DNA of 64,000 nt from Pseudoramibacter sp. (GCF_022484225.1 NZ_JAKVLT010000001.1:248001-312000), one strand, 5' to 3'; counted from the stretch's first letter, positions 19,119-28,423 are shown. Notes: generated from the sequence alone by a model not told the origin. Numbers and translations: made by a program.

Positions 19119-20372
19119 TTACGCCTGATTTTTAATCGCTTGAACGGTTGTGTTGACATTGTGGGGCACGGGCGCCCAGCTCACGTTCTGGAACAGCGCA
19201 GCGATGGCGATGGGCCCGTAGGTGAGCATGAAGACCGGGAAGGTCAGACAATAGAGCAGACCTTTCCAGGGCTTGACGTAAATCTGTTTGTGTTCTCTGA
19301 TATAAGTATAGACGCCTAAGATATTGAGCACAACTGTCGATTTGAATAGAAACAGGCCGATGGAAGTCAGCGCTTCGACAGCGTTGCCGGCTGTGGCGAT
19401 GTTCAGTCCCATCATGCCAATGCCGATCACAAGGCCTGTGAGCATGACGTAAAAAGCGGGCAGATAGCTCATAAGCATGTCGAAGGCGGCAAATCCGCCG
19501 GGTTTGCCCAGGCGTTTGACCAGCGGCTTCCCGTAGATTTTAAAGACCTGGAAATACCCCTTTATCCAGCGCATGCGCTGCCGCACGGAGTCCCTGAACC
19601 GCGTGGGCTGTTCGTCGTAGAAGACGGCTTTTTCGGCGTAGCCGATTTTCTCGCCGCTGGTGATGCAGGCGGCGGTGAGTTCAATGTCTTCGGTTAAAAG
19701 AAAGAAATGCCATCCGCCCAATTTCTTCAAGGCTTTCCGGCTGATCATGTACCCGGTGCCGGACACCATGCAGCTGGTTCCCGAATGCATGCGCCCCCGG
19801 TTGAGGAGCTGAGATTCGTGGAGGAACCACAAAGCGTACCCTGACGAGATCCAATTGTCGCCGAAGTTCTTGGCGTTGCGGTAGCCGGTGACCAGGGAAT
19901 AGCCCGCGTTGTAAATGCGGTTCATTTCCTCTACAAAATGGGCATCGAGGATGTTGTCCGCATCGAAAACAAAATAGCCATCGTAAATCCGGTGTTCTGA
20001 TTCCAGCCGGTTAAACAGCCAGCCCATGGCGTAGCCCTTGCCGACCTGGATGCGGTCGAAGCGTTCGTAGACTTTTGCCCCGGCCTTCCGGGCCAGATCC
20101 GCCGTATTGTCTGTGCAGTTGTCGGCCACCACAATGACATCCAAAAGAGCTTCAGGATAGGTTTGGGCCTTGACGCTTTGAATCAGGGCTTCAATCACCG
20201 CGGCTTCGTTTCGTGCCGCGATGAGTACGGCGAAGCGGTGTCGCTCATTTTTCGTTTCAATCTTCATTTTGTGATGAGACGCAAAAAAGTACCGAACCTG
20301 ATACGCGTAGCAGATGAGAATGGCAATGGCCAGCCCCCGCCGCGCAAAACACTCTATCATCATTAAGTGCAT
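19119..20372 (-). CDS. Family 2 glycosyltransferase, processive type
   Basis: A 417-residue membrane glycosyltransferase resembling cellulose, hyaluronan or poly-N-acetylglucosamine synthases. One N-terminal helix precedes the GT-A domain, with VLIAARNEAAVIEALIQS, VVADNCTDNTA, the donor site DADN, the TED motif (LLTEDIELTA) and the QRMRW motif of processive enzymes. Three or four helices follow (about 280-400). The ATG at 20372 is chosen because GGAGG lies just before it; that GGAGG overlaps another in-frame ATG at 20390, which has no site. It is monocistronic, with no partner subunit or PilZ domain nearby. The polymer it makes is unknown. Confidence 0.85.
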   Translation of the reverse strand: MHLMMIECFARRGLAIAILICYAYQVRYFFASHHKMKIETKNERHRFAVLIAARNEAAVIEALIQSVKAQTYPEALLDVIVVADNCTDNTADLARKAGAKVYERFDRIQVGKGYAMGWLFNRLESEHRIYDGYFVFDADNILDAHFVEEMNRIYNAGYSLVTGYRNAKNFGDNWISSGYALWFLHESQLLNRGRMHSGTSCMVSGTGYMISRKALKKLGGWHFFLLTEDIELTAACITSGEKIGYAEKAVFYDEQPTRFRDSVRQRMRWIKGYFQVFKIYGKPLVKRLGKPGGFAAFDMLMSYLPAFYVMLTGLVIGIGMMGLNIATAGNAVEALTSIGLFLFKSTVVLNILGVYTYIREHKQIYVKPWKGLLYCLTFPVFMLTYGPIAIAALFQNVSWAPVPHNVNTTVQAIKNQA

Positions 20373-20486
20373 ATCGTCTGATTCCTCCATCTGTTTTTAA
20401 TCAGTGCCAGTATAAGCTTTGCTTTTTAATAATTGATGATTTTTTGTTAAATATTTTATAAAGAATGAGGACATCAGAATTTAAAT

Positions 20487-20515
20487 TTGAAAAATCTTAT
20501 GATTCATCTTATAAT
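20487..20515 (+). promoter_or_regulatory. Promoter of the Rrf2 gene
   Basis: TTGAAA (20487-20492), 17 bp, TATAAT (20510-20515). The start would be near 20522, about 40 bases before the ATG. Confidence 0.8.
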
Positions 20516-20561
20516 AAAGATCACGACTAAATTTATAGGGAAGAAAGAAATAGGTGAAATC

Positions 20562-20999
20562 ATGAAAATCTCAACGAAAGGACGCTACGCCCTGCGCATG
20601 CTGACCGATCTGGCCGAACATCAGGGCGAAGGCTACATCGCGCTCAAGGATATTGCCAAGCGTCAGAATATCTCGAAAAAATACCTCGAACAAATCGTCA
20701 TCCTGCTCCACGGCTCCGATCTGTTAAAAGCGAGCCGCGGCCCCAACGGCGGCTACCAGCTGGCCAAGGCGCCGAAGGACTGCACCGTCGCCGACATCTT
20801 AAGACAGACAGAAGGCTCCCTCGCCCCCATCGCCTGCCTTGAAGCCGAACCCTTTGGATGCGAACGTGCCGAAGAATGCCTGACCCTGCCGGTCTGGAAG
20901 GGCCTGTACAAACAGATCACCGACTACCTCGAAGGGATCACCATTCAGGATATTCTCGACCACGCATCCCAGAACGCACCTCTGAACTTTGTCATATAA
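20562..20999 (+). CDS. Rrf2 family transcriptional regulator
   Basis: A 145-residue winged-helix regulator of the Rrf2/IscR/CymR family. The N-terminus MKISTKGRYALRMLTDLAEH, the recognition segment NISKKYLEQIVILL and the wing SRGPNGGYQLAKAP are typical. Three cysteines (CLEAEPFGCERAEEC) are spaced as the [2Fe-2S] ligands of IscR, so it likely senses iron-sulfur status or redox. No isc, suf or cys genes adjoin it. The ATG follows AGGTGA, and a consensus promoter lies 40 bases upstream. A terminator follows the stop. Confidence 0.9.
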   Translation: MKISTKGRYALRMLTDLAEHQGEGYIALKDIAKRQNISKKYLEQIVILLHGSDLLKASRGPNGGYQLAKAPKDCTVADILRQTEGSLAPIACLEAEPFGCERAEECLTLPVWKGLYKQITDYLEGITIQDILDHASQNAPLNFVI

Positions 21000-21004
21000 C
21001 AGCG

Positions 21005-21037
21005 AAAACCCGCGAATTCATTTTCGCGGTTTTTTTG
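21005..21037 (+). terminator. Terminator shared by convergent genes
   Basis: AAAACCCGCGAA pairs with TTCGCGGTTTT around TTCATT and is followed by T7. It ends the Rrf2 gene. The stop codon of the opposing small gene (21018) lies inside this stem. Confidence 0.85.
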
Positions 21038-21305
21038 TCTGCTGATGTTTTTTCTGTTCTTCCAGACGTTCGTGCCGAATGGCTTCTGCGCGTCTTGCCA
21101 TTTCACGGTAAACCTGCTGCTGGTGGGTCAAAGGCTTAGCTTCTTCAGCGGATTCGGGCTTCTCCAGCGATGGCTTTTCTATGGGTTTTGCTTCCTGATG
21201 TGCCGGCTCTTCCAGCACATCGGCTGTCTTTTCCTGCTGCTGAGACCGGCGTCTGCTTTTAATTTGACTCAGGCTCTGAAAATGCCTGATATTCACTTTT
21301 GTCAT
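21018..21305 (-). CDS. Small basic hypothetical protein
   Basis: I do not recognise this 95-residue protein. It begins MTKVNIRHFQSLSQIKSRRR, has a Glu/Pro/Lys-rich middle (about 30-60) and a strongly helical, charged C-terminus (REMARRAEAIRHERLEEQKK). There is no membrane segment. It is probably real, because AGGGAGG stands at good distance before the ATG at 21305. The low-complexity composition suggests disorder or a coiled coil. A plus-strand frame over the same bases lacks a ribosome binding site and is a shadow. Confidence 0.6.
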   Translation of the reverse strand: MTKVNIRHFQSLSQIKSRRRSQQQEKTADVLEEPAHQEAKPIEKPSLEKPESAEEAKPLTHQQQVYREMARRAEAIRHERLEEQKKHQQTKKPRK

Positions 21306-21420
21306 CAGACCGTCCTCCCTTTCTGAAACCTTCTGAATCTTTAATTTCATCATAACAAAACAAGCTTTAAGAAAATCAAAATGTTATTTGCTAGTTTTAT
21401 CGAATTTCCATGAAAACGTC

Positions 21421-21474
21421 TTGACTTTTACTCCTGATCCATGTATGATTGATATATGAACATATTTGCATATA
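21421..21474 (+). promoter_or_regulatory. zntA promoter with ArsR-type operator
   Basis: TTGACT (21421-21426), 17 bp, TATGAT (21444-21449). Directly downstream lies the imperfect palindrome TATATGAACATATTTGCATATA (21453-21474; 9 of 11 half-site positions symmetric), which covers the transcription start. It resembles SmtB/CadC/CzrA operators with TGAACA halves. Confidence 0.65.
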
Positions 21475-21504
21475 TTTATATATTAAATCGTAAAGGAGTG
21501 TCTT

Positions 21505-23850
21505 ATGCGTTTACATGAAAAGGCCTCAGTGCCTCATCCCGATCACGATCATCATCACGATTGCTGTCATCATGATCATGAACATCACCACCACGATCAC
21601 GAAGGGGCGATTTCGGATCTCTCCGCCCTCACCCTGACGTGTTCGAAATGCCATCAGCCCTTCGCAGCCTGTTCGTGCCCGCCCCAGGAAACCACGACCA
21701 AGCTTTTCAACATCGAAGGCCTGGACTGCGCCGACTGCGCCGCCAAGGTCGAACGGGGATTCGGGCAGATTGACGGCATCGAATCGGCTTCGGTCTCATT
21801 TTCCGCCGGCGTCGTTCAAATTAAGGCGAAAGATCCGGACCGCTTTCTCGGCGCCCTGAACACGGTCGCCGGCAAACTGGAACCCGGCTGTGAAGTCGTG
21901 TCCCGCCATGCCGCGCCCAAAGCCGAAGCTGAAGAAGAAGCCAAAGGCCTCGGCGAATGGTTTTTCGGAGAAAGCTACGCGCGAATCCAGCTCATCCTCG
22001 GCGCCATTTTATTCGGCATCGGCGAAGTACTCGAGCATCTGGGCCTCGCTTCGCCGGTGTGGATCGCCTTTTATCTCGCGTCTTACGCCATCATCGGCCT
22101 GCCCATCGTCGCCGTGGCCGTCCGGATGCTCATCCGGGGACAGTTCTTCGACGAACATTTCCTCATGGCCATTGCGACCCTCGGCGCCTTTGCCATCGGC
22201 CAGTGGCCCGAAGCCGTCGGCGTCATGCTGTTCTACCGCATCGGCGAATATTTTGAAGACAAAGCCAGCGAACAGAGCCGCTCCCAAATCATGGACGCGG
22301 TAGATCTTCGGCCGGAAGTGGTCAACCTCCTCACCGATTCTGGCAAAACCGAAGTCATCCCGTCGGAAAACGCGAAAGTCGGCGACCTGCTCCTGGTTCA
22401 CGCCGGCGACCGCATCCCCCTGGACGGCACTGTCATGGACGGCCATTCCCAGATCGACACCTCGCCGGTCACCGGCGAGCCGGTTCCTGTATCAGCAGGG
22501 CCCAGCGACGCGGTGATGTCTGGCTGTGTGAACACCTCAGGCACCCTGACCCTCCGGGTCGACAAGCCTTTGAGCGAATCTATGGTCACCCGGATTCTCG
22601 ACGCGGTGGAAAACGCTGCAGCGTCCAAACCGAAGATCGACCGCTTTATCAGCAAATTCGCCAAATACTACACGCCCTTCGTCGTGTTCACCGCCATCGC
22701 GACAGCGGTGCTTCCGCCACTCATCGGCGGCGCCAGCTGGTACAAATGGATTTACACGGCCCTGTCCTTCCTCGTCATCAGCTGCCCGTGCGCCCTGGTG
22801 CTGTCTGTGCCCCTGGCTTACTTTTCAGGCATCGGCGCCGGCTCCAAACTGGGTATTCTCTTTAAAGGCGGGGTGGCTCTGGAAGCGATGGAATCTGTGC
22901 AGAGCGTCGTCTTCGACAAAACCGGCACCATCACCGAAGGCAATTTCCTTGTCCAGTCTGTGAACGCCGAAGCGCCCCTGACACCTGACGCGCTGCTAAA
23001 ACTCACGGCCAGTGTGGAAGCCCATTCCAACCATCCCATCGGCATGAGCATCGTCCAGAAGGCGAAGCACGAAGGCCTGGACCTCGCCGCCGTTTCGGAC
23101 ATCGAAGAAACCGCAGGCCAGGGCATTTCGGCAAAGGTTGACGGCAAAACCGTCCTCGCCGGCAACTTAAAACTCATGACATGCCATGGGGTTGAAGGCC
23201 TGCCGGAAGCTGACGCTGATGCCTACGGCACGCCGGTTTACGTCGCCGCAGACGGCCAATACGCCGGCACCCTGCGCATCGCCGACACCATCAAACAGGA
23301 AGCAAAGGGCGCCATCGCCGAAATCAAGCAGGCGGGCCTTTCCACCGTCATGCTCACCGGGGACACCGAAGCCAACGCCAAAGTCGTGGCCGCCGAAACG
23401 GGCATCGACGCCGTGCACGCGAAACTTTTGCCCCAGGACAAGCTGTCAGCCCTGAAGACCGTCCGAAACGAAAAAGGCTCGGTCCTGTTCGTCGGGGACG
23501 GCATCAACGACGCCCCAGTCCTCGCCGGCGCCGATGTCGGCGCGGCCATGGGCTCCGGCGCAGACGCCGCCATTGAAGCCGCCGACGTGGTCTTCATGAA
23601 TTCCGACCTCCGGGCCGTCCCCACGGCCCTGGACATCGCCGGCCAGACCCGCCGCATCGCCTGGGCCAACATCGTCTTCGCCCTGGCTGTGAAAGCTGCG
23701 GTCATGATCCTCGGGCTCCTCGGCTTCGCGGACATCTGGTTCGCCGTCTTCGCCGACACCGGCGTGGCCATGCTCTGCGTGCTCAACTCGATTCGGATTC
23801 TCTACAAGAAGCGCCGCCTCGAAACGAAGACACAGGCTGTTTCCGCATAA
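21505..23850 (+). CDS. zntA: Zn/Cd/Pb-exporting P1B-type ATPase
   Basis: A 781-residue heavy-metal efflux ATPase. The N-terminus is extremely His-rich (residues 11-33, alternating His and Asp) with a CC pair. A zinc-knuckle-like CSKCH and CSCP follow, then an HMA domain with GLDCADC (Cys75, Cys78). Membrane helices follow, then TGEP, the membrane CPC motif (Cys427-Pro428-Cys429), DKTGT with the phosphorylated Asp471, SNHPIG and GDGINDAP. The CPC with the preceding motifs fits the ZntA/CadA zinc class rather than CopA, whose characteristic residues I do not see. Promoter and operator suggest repression by an ArsR-type sensor encoded elsewhere. It is monocistronic, and a terminator follows. Confidence 0.93.
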   Translation: MRLHEKASVPHPDHDHHHDCCHHDHEHHHHDHEGAISDLSALTLTCSKCHQPFAACSCPPQETTTKLFNIEGLDCADCAAKVERGFGQIDGIESASVSFSAGVVQIKAKDPDRFLGALNTVAGKLEPGCEVVSRHAAPKAEAEEEAKGLGEWFFGESYARIQLILGAILFGIGEVLEHLGLASPVWIAFYLASYAIIGLPIVAVAVRMLIRGQFFDEHFLMAIATLGAFAIGQWPEAVGVMLFYRIGEYFEDKASEQSRSQIMDAVDLRPEVVNLLTDSGKTEVIPSENAKVGDLLLVHAGDRIPLDGTVMDGHSQIDTSPVTGEPVPVSAGPSDAVMSGCVNTSGTLTLRVDKPLSESMVTRILDAVENAAASKPKIDRFISKFAKYYTPFVVFTAIATAVLPPLIGGASWYKWIYTALSFLVISCPCALVLSVPLAYFSGIGAGSKLGILFKGGVALEAMESVQSVVFDKTGTITEGNFLVQSVNAEAPLTPDALLKLTASVEAHSNHPIGMSIVQKAKHEGLDLAAVSDIEETAGQGISAKVDGKTVLAGNLKLMTCHGVEGLPEADADAYGTPVYVAADGQYAGTLRIADTIKQEAKGAIAEIKQAGLSTVMLTGDTEANAKVVAAETGIDAVHAKLLPQDKLSALKTVRNEKGSVLFVGDGINDAPVLAGADVGAAMGSGADAAIEAADVVFMNSDLRAVPTALDIAGQTRRIAWANIVFALAVKAAVMILGLLGFADIWFAVFADTGVAMLCVLNSIRILYKKRRLETKTQAVSA

Positions 23851-23868
23851 ATTCTTTTACAGCGCATA

Positions 23869-23906
23869 AAAAGACCAGACAAGTTCCGATTTGTCTGGTC
23901 TTTATT
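23869..23906 (+). terminator. Bidirectional terminator, zntA and opuC
   Basis: AAAGACCAGACAA pairs with TTGTCTGGTCTTT around GTTCCGAT, with T and A tracts on both sides. The two genes converge on it. Confidence 0.92.
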
Positions 23907-23909
23907 TTT

Positions 23910-25487
23910 TTACTTGAGTAAACCCTCCCGATTGAGGAAATCCCGTGCCACCTCGGCAGGGTCTCTGCCTTTGACGTCCACCTCGTAATTCATCTGGCGC
24001 ATCCGCTTTTCAGTGAGGTGGGGCGCCAGCGCGTCGATCGCCTTTTTGAGTTCCGGATATTTCTGAAGGGTTGTCGTCTTCACGCAGGGCACCGCGTAAT
24101 AGGGCGGAAAGACGTGGTCCGTGTCCTTCATCACCGTCAAATGGTATTTCTTCAGCATCCCGTCAGTGGCAAAGGCGTCGGTCACGTCGATCTCGTGGTT
24201 TTGAATCGCCGTGTACCGCGGCGAGCTGTCGATGCCGGACTGCTTGGCGAAATGAATCCCCGGATACTGGCGCTCGAGGGCCTTCAGGCAGTCGTTGCGG
24301 TTTAAAAATTCCAGCGTCGTTCCGAGGCGCAGCTGCCCTGATTTGGCCGCCACGTCCCCAATGGTGCGCAGGTTGTATTTCTGAGCCGTCTCCGGCAGCA
24401 CCGACAAAGTGTAGTTGTTGTTAAACGCGCACTGGTGCAGCAGCGTAATCCCCTGGGGCTTCAGATTTTCTTTGCAGATTTTGTAGACCCGATCCATGTC
24501 AGTTTCGCCGCTTTTCTTTAAAATGTCGCCGTACAGCGTCCCGGTATAATCGACGTACATGTCGATCTTTCCGCTTTTCAGCGCCTCGTAGCAGACCTGG
24601 GTGCCGCCGAGGTTTTCCTTGGGCACGCATTTCAAATCGGTGTGGGCCTCGATGTAATCCGAATAAAGGTGACAGAGCACCAGCTGCTCCGTGTAATCCT
24701 TGCTGCCGATTACGATTTGGCCCTTCGACGCTGCCCGCGAGCTCACCGCGCTGCCAACGATCGCCGCGCCGATCAAGCACGCCGCGGTAATTAAAATGAT
24801 TTTCTGATGTTTCCGCTTCCGGCGCAGCACCTTCCGGTCCGTGCCAAATGTCTTCTGGAGGCTGATCGGCGTCACGAGCTTTTCCACCAGCCCCATCAGC
24901 CAGTCGACGACCAGCGCCAGGATACAGGCCGGAATCGCCCCGGCGAGAATTTGATAATTATTGACCGTTCGTATCCCGGAAAAGATCATGTAGCCCAGGC
25001 CGCTCGCCCCGATGAAGGCGCCCATCGTCATCAAACCGACGGCGGTGACCGCGGAAATCCGCACCCCGGCCATGATCACCGGCAGGGCCAGCGGCAGCTG
25101 CACCTTTCTTAAAATCTGGCCCCGGCTCATCCCGATACCCCTCGCTGACTCGATGGTCTGCGGATCGATATCCGCGATACCGATGTAGGTATTTTTGATG
25201 ATCGGCAGCAGCGAATAAATGATGACCATCACGATCGCCGGCTTCTGGCCGATGCCCAAAAGGGGAATCATCAGCCCAAGGAGGGCCATGCTCGGGATCG
25301 CCTGCACCACGTTCGCCGCGCCGATAATGGGCTTGTCCAGCTTTTTGACGTAACTGATCAGAATGCCCAGGGGCACGCCGATTAAAATCGCGATGCCGAC
25401 GGCGATGGCCGTCATCTCGATGTGCTCCACTGTCAGCCGACCGATTTCCTGGCCGTGGTCAACCATGTACATCCACAATTTCATCAT
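23910..25487 (-). CDS. OpuC-type ABC permease fused to substrate-binding protein
   Basis: A 525-residue fusion. Residues 1-215 form the permease of an osmoprotectant (glycine betaine, carnitine, choline) ABC importer, with EAA-loop type GIGMSRGQILRKVQLPLALP. A basic linker and one helix (about 228-250) lead to the extracytoplasmic binding domain (about 256-525), starting GQIVIGSKDYTEQLVL and including ENLGGTQVCYEALKSGKIDMYVDYTGT. The OpuCC-like domain is thus tethered by the helix. The ATG at 25487 overlaps the stop of the ATPase gene as ATGA. With that gene it forms a complete two-gene transporter. The exact ligand is uncertain. Confidence 0.92.
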   Translation of the reverse strand: MMKLWMYMVDHGQEIGRLTVEHIEMTAIAVGIAILIGVPLGILISYVKKLDKPIIGAANVVQAIPSMALLGLMIPLLGIGQKPAIVMVIIYSLLPIIKNTYIGIADIDPQTIESARGIGMSRGQILRKVQLPLALPVIMAGVRISAVTAVGLMTMGAFIGASGLGYMIFSGIRTVNNYQILAGAIPACILALVVDWLMGLVEKLVTPISLQKTFGTDRKVLRRKRKHQKIILITAACLIGAAIVGSAVSSRAASKGQIVIGSKDYTEQLVLCHLYSDYIEAHTDLKCVPKENLGGTQVCYEALKSGKIDMYVDYTGTLYGDILKKSGETDMDRVYKICKENLKPQGITLLHQCAFNNNYTLSVLPETAQKYNLRTIGDVAAKSGQLRLGTTLEFLNRNDCLKALERQYPGIHFAKQSGIDSSPRYTAIQNHEIDVTDAFATDGMLKKYHLTVMKDTDHVFPPYYAVPCVKTTTLQKYPELKKAIDALAPHLTEKRMRQMNYEVDVKGRDPAEVARDFLNREGLLK

Positions 25488-26635
25488 CGTCTGTCACCTC
25501 CCTCGGCTTCCGCGTCAGCGAGCCAGGGCCGAATAAACTTCGACACGATATTGTTGTTGGTGACGAGGCCGACGAGCCGGTTATCCCCGTCCACGACCGG
25601 GATGTCGTTGATCCGCCCGACGTCCTCCGCCGGAATCGCCTTGACCATGTCGATCAGCTGATCCTCGGGGTGTACGCTGAAGCGCACTGGCCGCATTACC
25701 GCGTCTGCCTGCGCGTCCGGCCTTGGCCGCTTGCTGAACACGCTTTTGTCGACGACACCGATCAAACGCCCGGCCTTGTCCACCACCATCAGCGAGCTGA
25801 CCCGGTAGGTCTGAATGCGGATGATACATCCCTCTACCGTCAAATCGCCCCGGCATTTAACCGGGTGATCGATCATGATGTCCTGGGCGCGGATGAATTC
25901 CGGCGCACTCCAGATCCGCCCGCTGCCGACGAAGTCTGAGACGAAATCGTTGGCCGGATGGCGCAGGATGTTCTCCGACGTGTCCAGCTGGACGATCTCG
26001 CCGCCTTTCATCAGGCAGATGCGGTCCGCGATTTTGATCGCCTCGTCCATGTCATGGGTCACAAAGATCATCGTCTTGTTCAGCTTTTCGTGGAGGCTGA
26101 CCACCTCATCCTGAAGGGCCATCCGCGTCGGCGGGTCGAGGGCCGAAAAGGGCTCGTCGAACAGCACGTACTCGGGGTCGGTCGCCAGCGCCCGGGCCAC
26201 CCCGACGCGCTGCTGCTGGCCGCCGGACAGCTCCGCCGGGTAGCGGTCCAAATATTCCTCGGGGTCCAGGCCGATCATGGCCATCAGCTCCCGTGTCCGT
26301 GCCGTCATTTCGTCCTTCGGCCGCTTTTCCAGCTTTTCGATGATTTCGATGTTCTGCCGCACCGTCATATGGGGAAACAGCCCGCCCTGCTGAATCACGT
26401 AGCCCATGTTGCGCCTGAGCTTCACCGGGTCCAAGGCGGCGATGTCCTCGCCGTCGACGTAAATGTGCCCGCCGGAAAGGGGCAGCAGCCGGTTCATCAT
26501 CTTCAGCGTCGTGGTTTTGCCGCACCCGCTCGGACCGATCAGCACCAAAAGCTCTCCGTCGTGCACCTCTAAGGACAAGTCCTTGATGACCACCTTGTCC
26601 TTAAATCGTTTCTGAACGTGTTCCAATCGAAGCAC
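25484..26635 (-). CDS. OpuC-type ABC ATPase with CBS domains
   Basis: A 383-residue ATPase of the osmoprotectant importer. Walker A is GPSGCGKTTT, the Q-loop VIQQGGLFPHMTV, the signature LSGGQQQRV, Walker B YVLFDEPFSALD, and the switch His is in FVTHDMDEA. Two CBS domains follow (about 255-370); in OpuA/OpuC relatives these sense ionic strength or c-di-AMP. The start is GTG at 26635; an ATG 11 bases upstream is out of frame. The ribosome binding site is weak. No repressor gene adjoins. Confidence 0.93.
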   Translation of the reverse strand: MLRLEHVQKRFKDKVVIKDLSLEVHDGELLVLIGPSGCGKTTTLKMMNRLLPLSGGHIYVDGEDIAALDPVKLRRNMGYVIQQGGLFPHMTVRQNIEIIEKLEKRPKDEMTARTRELMAMIGLDPEEYLDRYPAELSGGQQQRVGVARALATDPEYVLFDEPFSALDPPTRMALQDEVVSLHEKLNKTMIFVTHDMDEAIKIADRICLMKGGEIVQLDTSENILRHPANDFVSDFVGSGRIWSAPEFIRAQDIMIDHPVKCRGDLTVEGCIIRIQTYRVSSLMVVDKAGRLIGVVDKSVFSKRPRPDAQADAVMRPVRFSVHPEDQLIDMVKAIPAEDVGRINDIPVVDGDNRLVGLVTNNNIVSKFIRPWLADAEAEGGDRR

Positions 26636-26745
26636 CGCTCTCTCATTCCCTTCTATAGTTTATTTTTACTAATAGATTAGCAAAATACACTTTATAATAT
26701 TAACACAACTAAACTATTAATTCAAATGCCTTAACTGACACAGAC

Positions 26746-26779
26746 AAAAGCCCCTCGACCCGAAAGGATCGAGGGGCTT
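26746..26779 (-). terminator. Terminator of the dehydrogenase A-xylB operon
   Basis: AAAGCCCCTCGA pairs with TCGAGGGGCTTT, a 12-bp stem, with T-rich sequence after it on the minus strand. Confidence 0.9.
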
Positions 26780-26848
26780 TGCCTTTTATTGATTTTGTTT
26801 ATTTATGAAGAGAAAAATTGAGCTTACATTACAGGTGTACTGGGATGT

Positions 26849-28354
26849 TTAGATGTCGAGAATTTCTGCGAAGTTGTCCTTCAGCTGCGGGTACAGCTTG
26901 TCGAAGGCGGCGTAGGTCTTGTCGTAGACTTCGCGGGTTGCCGGATCCGGTGTGAAGGATTCGTCGCGCATCTTGATGATTTTGTCGCAGGCTTCTTCGA
27001 CAGTGTCGTACATGCCGGCGCCGACCATCGCCAAAATTGCGCCGCCGAGGGCCGTCGAGTTGGCCGAGTTCATATCCGGCAGCACCACCGGCAGGTTGTA
27101 AATGTCGGCACAGAGCTGACGCCAGAACGGGCTCTTGGAGCCGCCGCCGCACAGGCGCATGACGTCCGGATGGACCCCGGATTCCCGAATGGCTTCGAGC
27201 ACGTCGCGCATGGCGTAGGTGATCCCTTCCATGACGGCCCGGGTGATGTCGCAGATCGTGTGGGTCGCAGACAGACCCACAAATCCGGCGCGGCATCTCA
27301 AGTCGAAGTGCGGGGACTGTTCCCCTGTCAGATACGGCATGTAAATCAAGTTGTTGGCGCCCGGTGCCGATTTCACCACGTCTTTGTTGATCTGTTCGTA
27401 TTCTTTATCGGACGGATAGAAGGTGTTGCGGTACCATTTGAGCGAGTTCCCCGCGGAGTTCACTGACCCCATGAAGTGCCAGGCCCCCGGCACGGCCATG
27501 CAGAAGGTGTAGACCCGGGCTTTTTTGTCCATCATCGGTTCGTCGCAGTAAGCGAAGACCGTCCCGGAGGTGCCGATGGTCGTCATGGCGCGCCCTTGGG
27601 CGACCACGCCGGTCCCGACTGCGCCGGCCGCGTTGTCCCCGGCGCCGCCGACGACGATCGTCTTTTCGGTCATACCCAGAAGGCCGGCCACTTCTTTGGT
27701 GAGCTGTCCGGTGACATCGGTGGATTCGTACATCTTGCCGAGCTGGGATTCCTTAATTTCCATCGCGGCGAGCAGTTCCGGCGACCAGCAGCGGTTGTGC
27801 ACGTCGAGCAGCTGCATGGCTGACGCGTCAGATACTTCTGTGGCATATTCGCCGGTCAGGCGGTAGCGCAGGTAATCCTTCGGCAGCAGGATGTGCGCGG
27901 TCTTCGCCCAGATATCCGGTTCGTTTTCCTTGACCCACTGAATTTTCGCTGCGGTTAAGCCCGGGCGCACCGGGTTGCAGTTGATGCGCATCATCGTTTC
28001 GTCGCCGATGATCTTCCGGACAGATTCCGCCGCTTCAGACGTCCGGGCGTCGTTCCACAAAATGGCCCGGCGCAATGGCTGGCCCTTGCTGTCCAAAAGG
28101 ACGGCGCCCATCATCTGTCCGGCGATCCCGATGGCCACGACGTCTTCGCCGGCCACTTCTGAAATGTCCAGACAGTAGCGGATCGTGGTGACCCCGGCCT
28201 GATACCAGTCTTCCGGGTCCTGTTCGGACCAGCCGTTGTGCGGCTGATACACTGGATATTCCACGCTGCGCTGCGCAACTTCTTTTCCGTTCTGGTCGAA
28301 GAGCACCGTTTTGATGCTGCTCGTCCCTAAATCCAGTCCCAATACGTATTTCAT
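26849..28354 (-). CDS. xylB: Xylulokinase-like FGGY kinase
   Basis: A 501-residue sugar kinase of the FGGY family, best fitting xylulokinase (D-xylulose to D-xylulose 5-phosphate, ATP-dependent). The N-terminal phosphate loop is GLDLGTSSIKTVLFD. GIAGQMMGAVLLD and ILWNDARTS correspond to the sugar-site region GQMHGxVxLD and LWxDxR; the usual His of GQMH is Met here, which may signal another ketose. GGAGDNAAGAVG and GGGSKSPFWRQLCADI complete the family set. The ATG follows GAGGAGAAAC. It lies downstream of the GpsA-like dehydrogenase A, separated by a 114-base gap with a stable stem, and ends in a terminator. No xylose isomerase is nearby, so the substrate likely comes from a polyol. Confidence 0.88.
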   Translation of the reverse strand: MKYVLGLDLGTSSIKTVLFDQNGKEVAQRSVEYPVYQPHNGWSEQDPEDWYQAGVTTIRYCLDISEVAGEDVVAIGIAGQMMGAVLLDSKGQPLRRAILWNDARTSEAAESVRKIIGDETMMRINCNPVRPGLTAAKIQWVKENEPDIWAKTAHILLPKDYLRYRLTGEYATEVSDASAMQLLDVHNRCWSPELLAAMEIKESQLGKMYESTDVTGQLTKEVAGLLGMTEKTIVVGGAGDNAAGAVGTGVVAQGRAMTTIGTSGTVFAYCDEPMMDKKARVYTFCMAVPGAWHFMGSVNSAGNSLKWYRNTFYPSDKEYEQINKDVVKSAPGANNLIYMPYLTGEQSPHFDLRCRAGFVGLSATHTICDITRAVMEGITYAMRDVLEAIRESGVHPDVMRLCGGGSKSPFWRQLCADIYNLPVVLPDMNSANSTALGGAILAMVGAGMYDTVEEACDKIIKMRDESFTPDPATREVYDKTYAAFDKLYPQLKDNFAEILDI

Positions 28355-28398
28355 CTGTGTTTCTCCTCTAATCGTTTTGGGAGGATAGGCCTTTGTCT

Positions 28399-28423
28399 AT
28401 AAGCGGCTCCCCCTTCCGCTTAT
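28399..28423 (-). other. Intercistronic stem-loop
   Basis: ATAAGCGG pairs with CCGCTTAT between dehydrogenase A and xylB, without a T tract. It may stabilise or process the message rather than end it. Confidence 0.5.
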
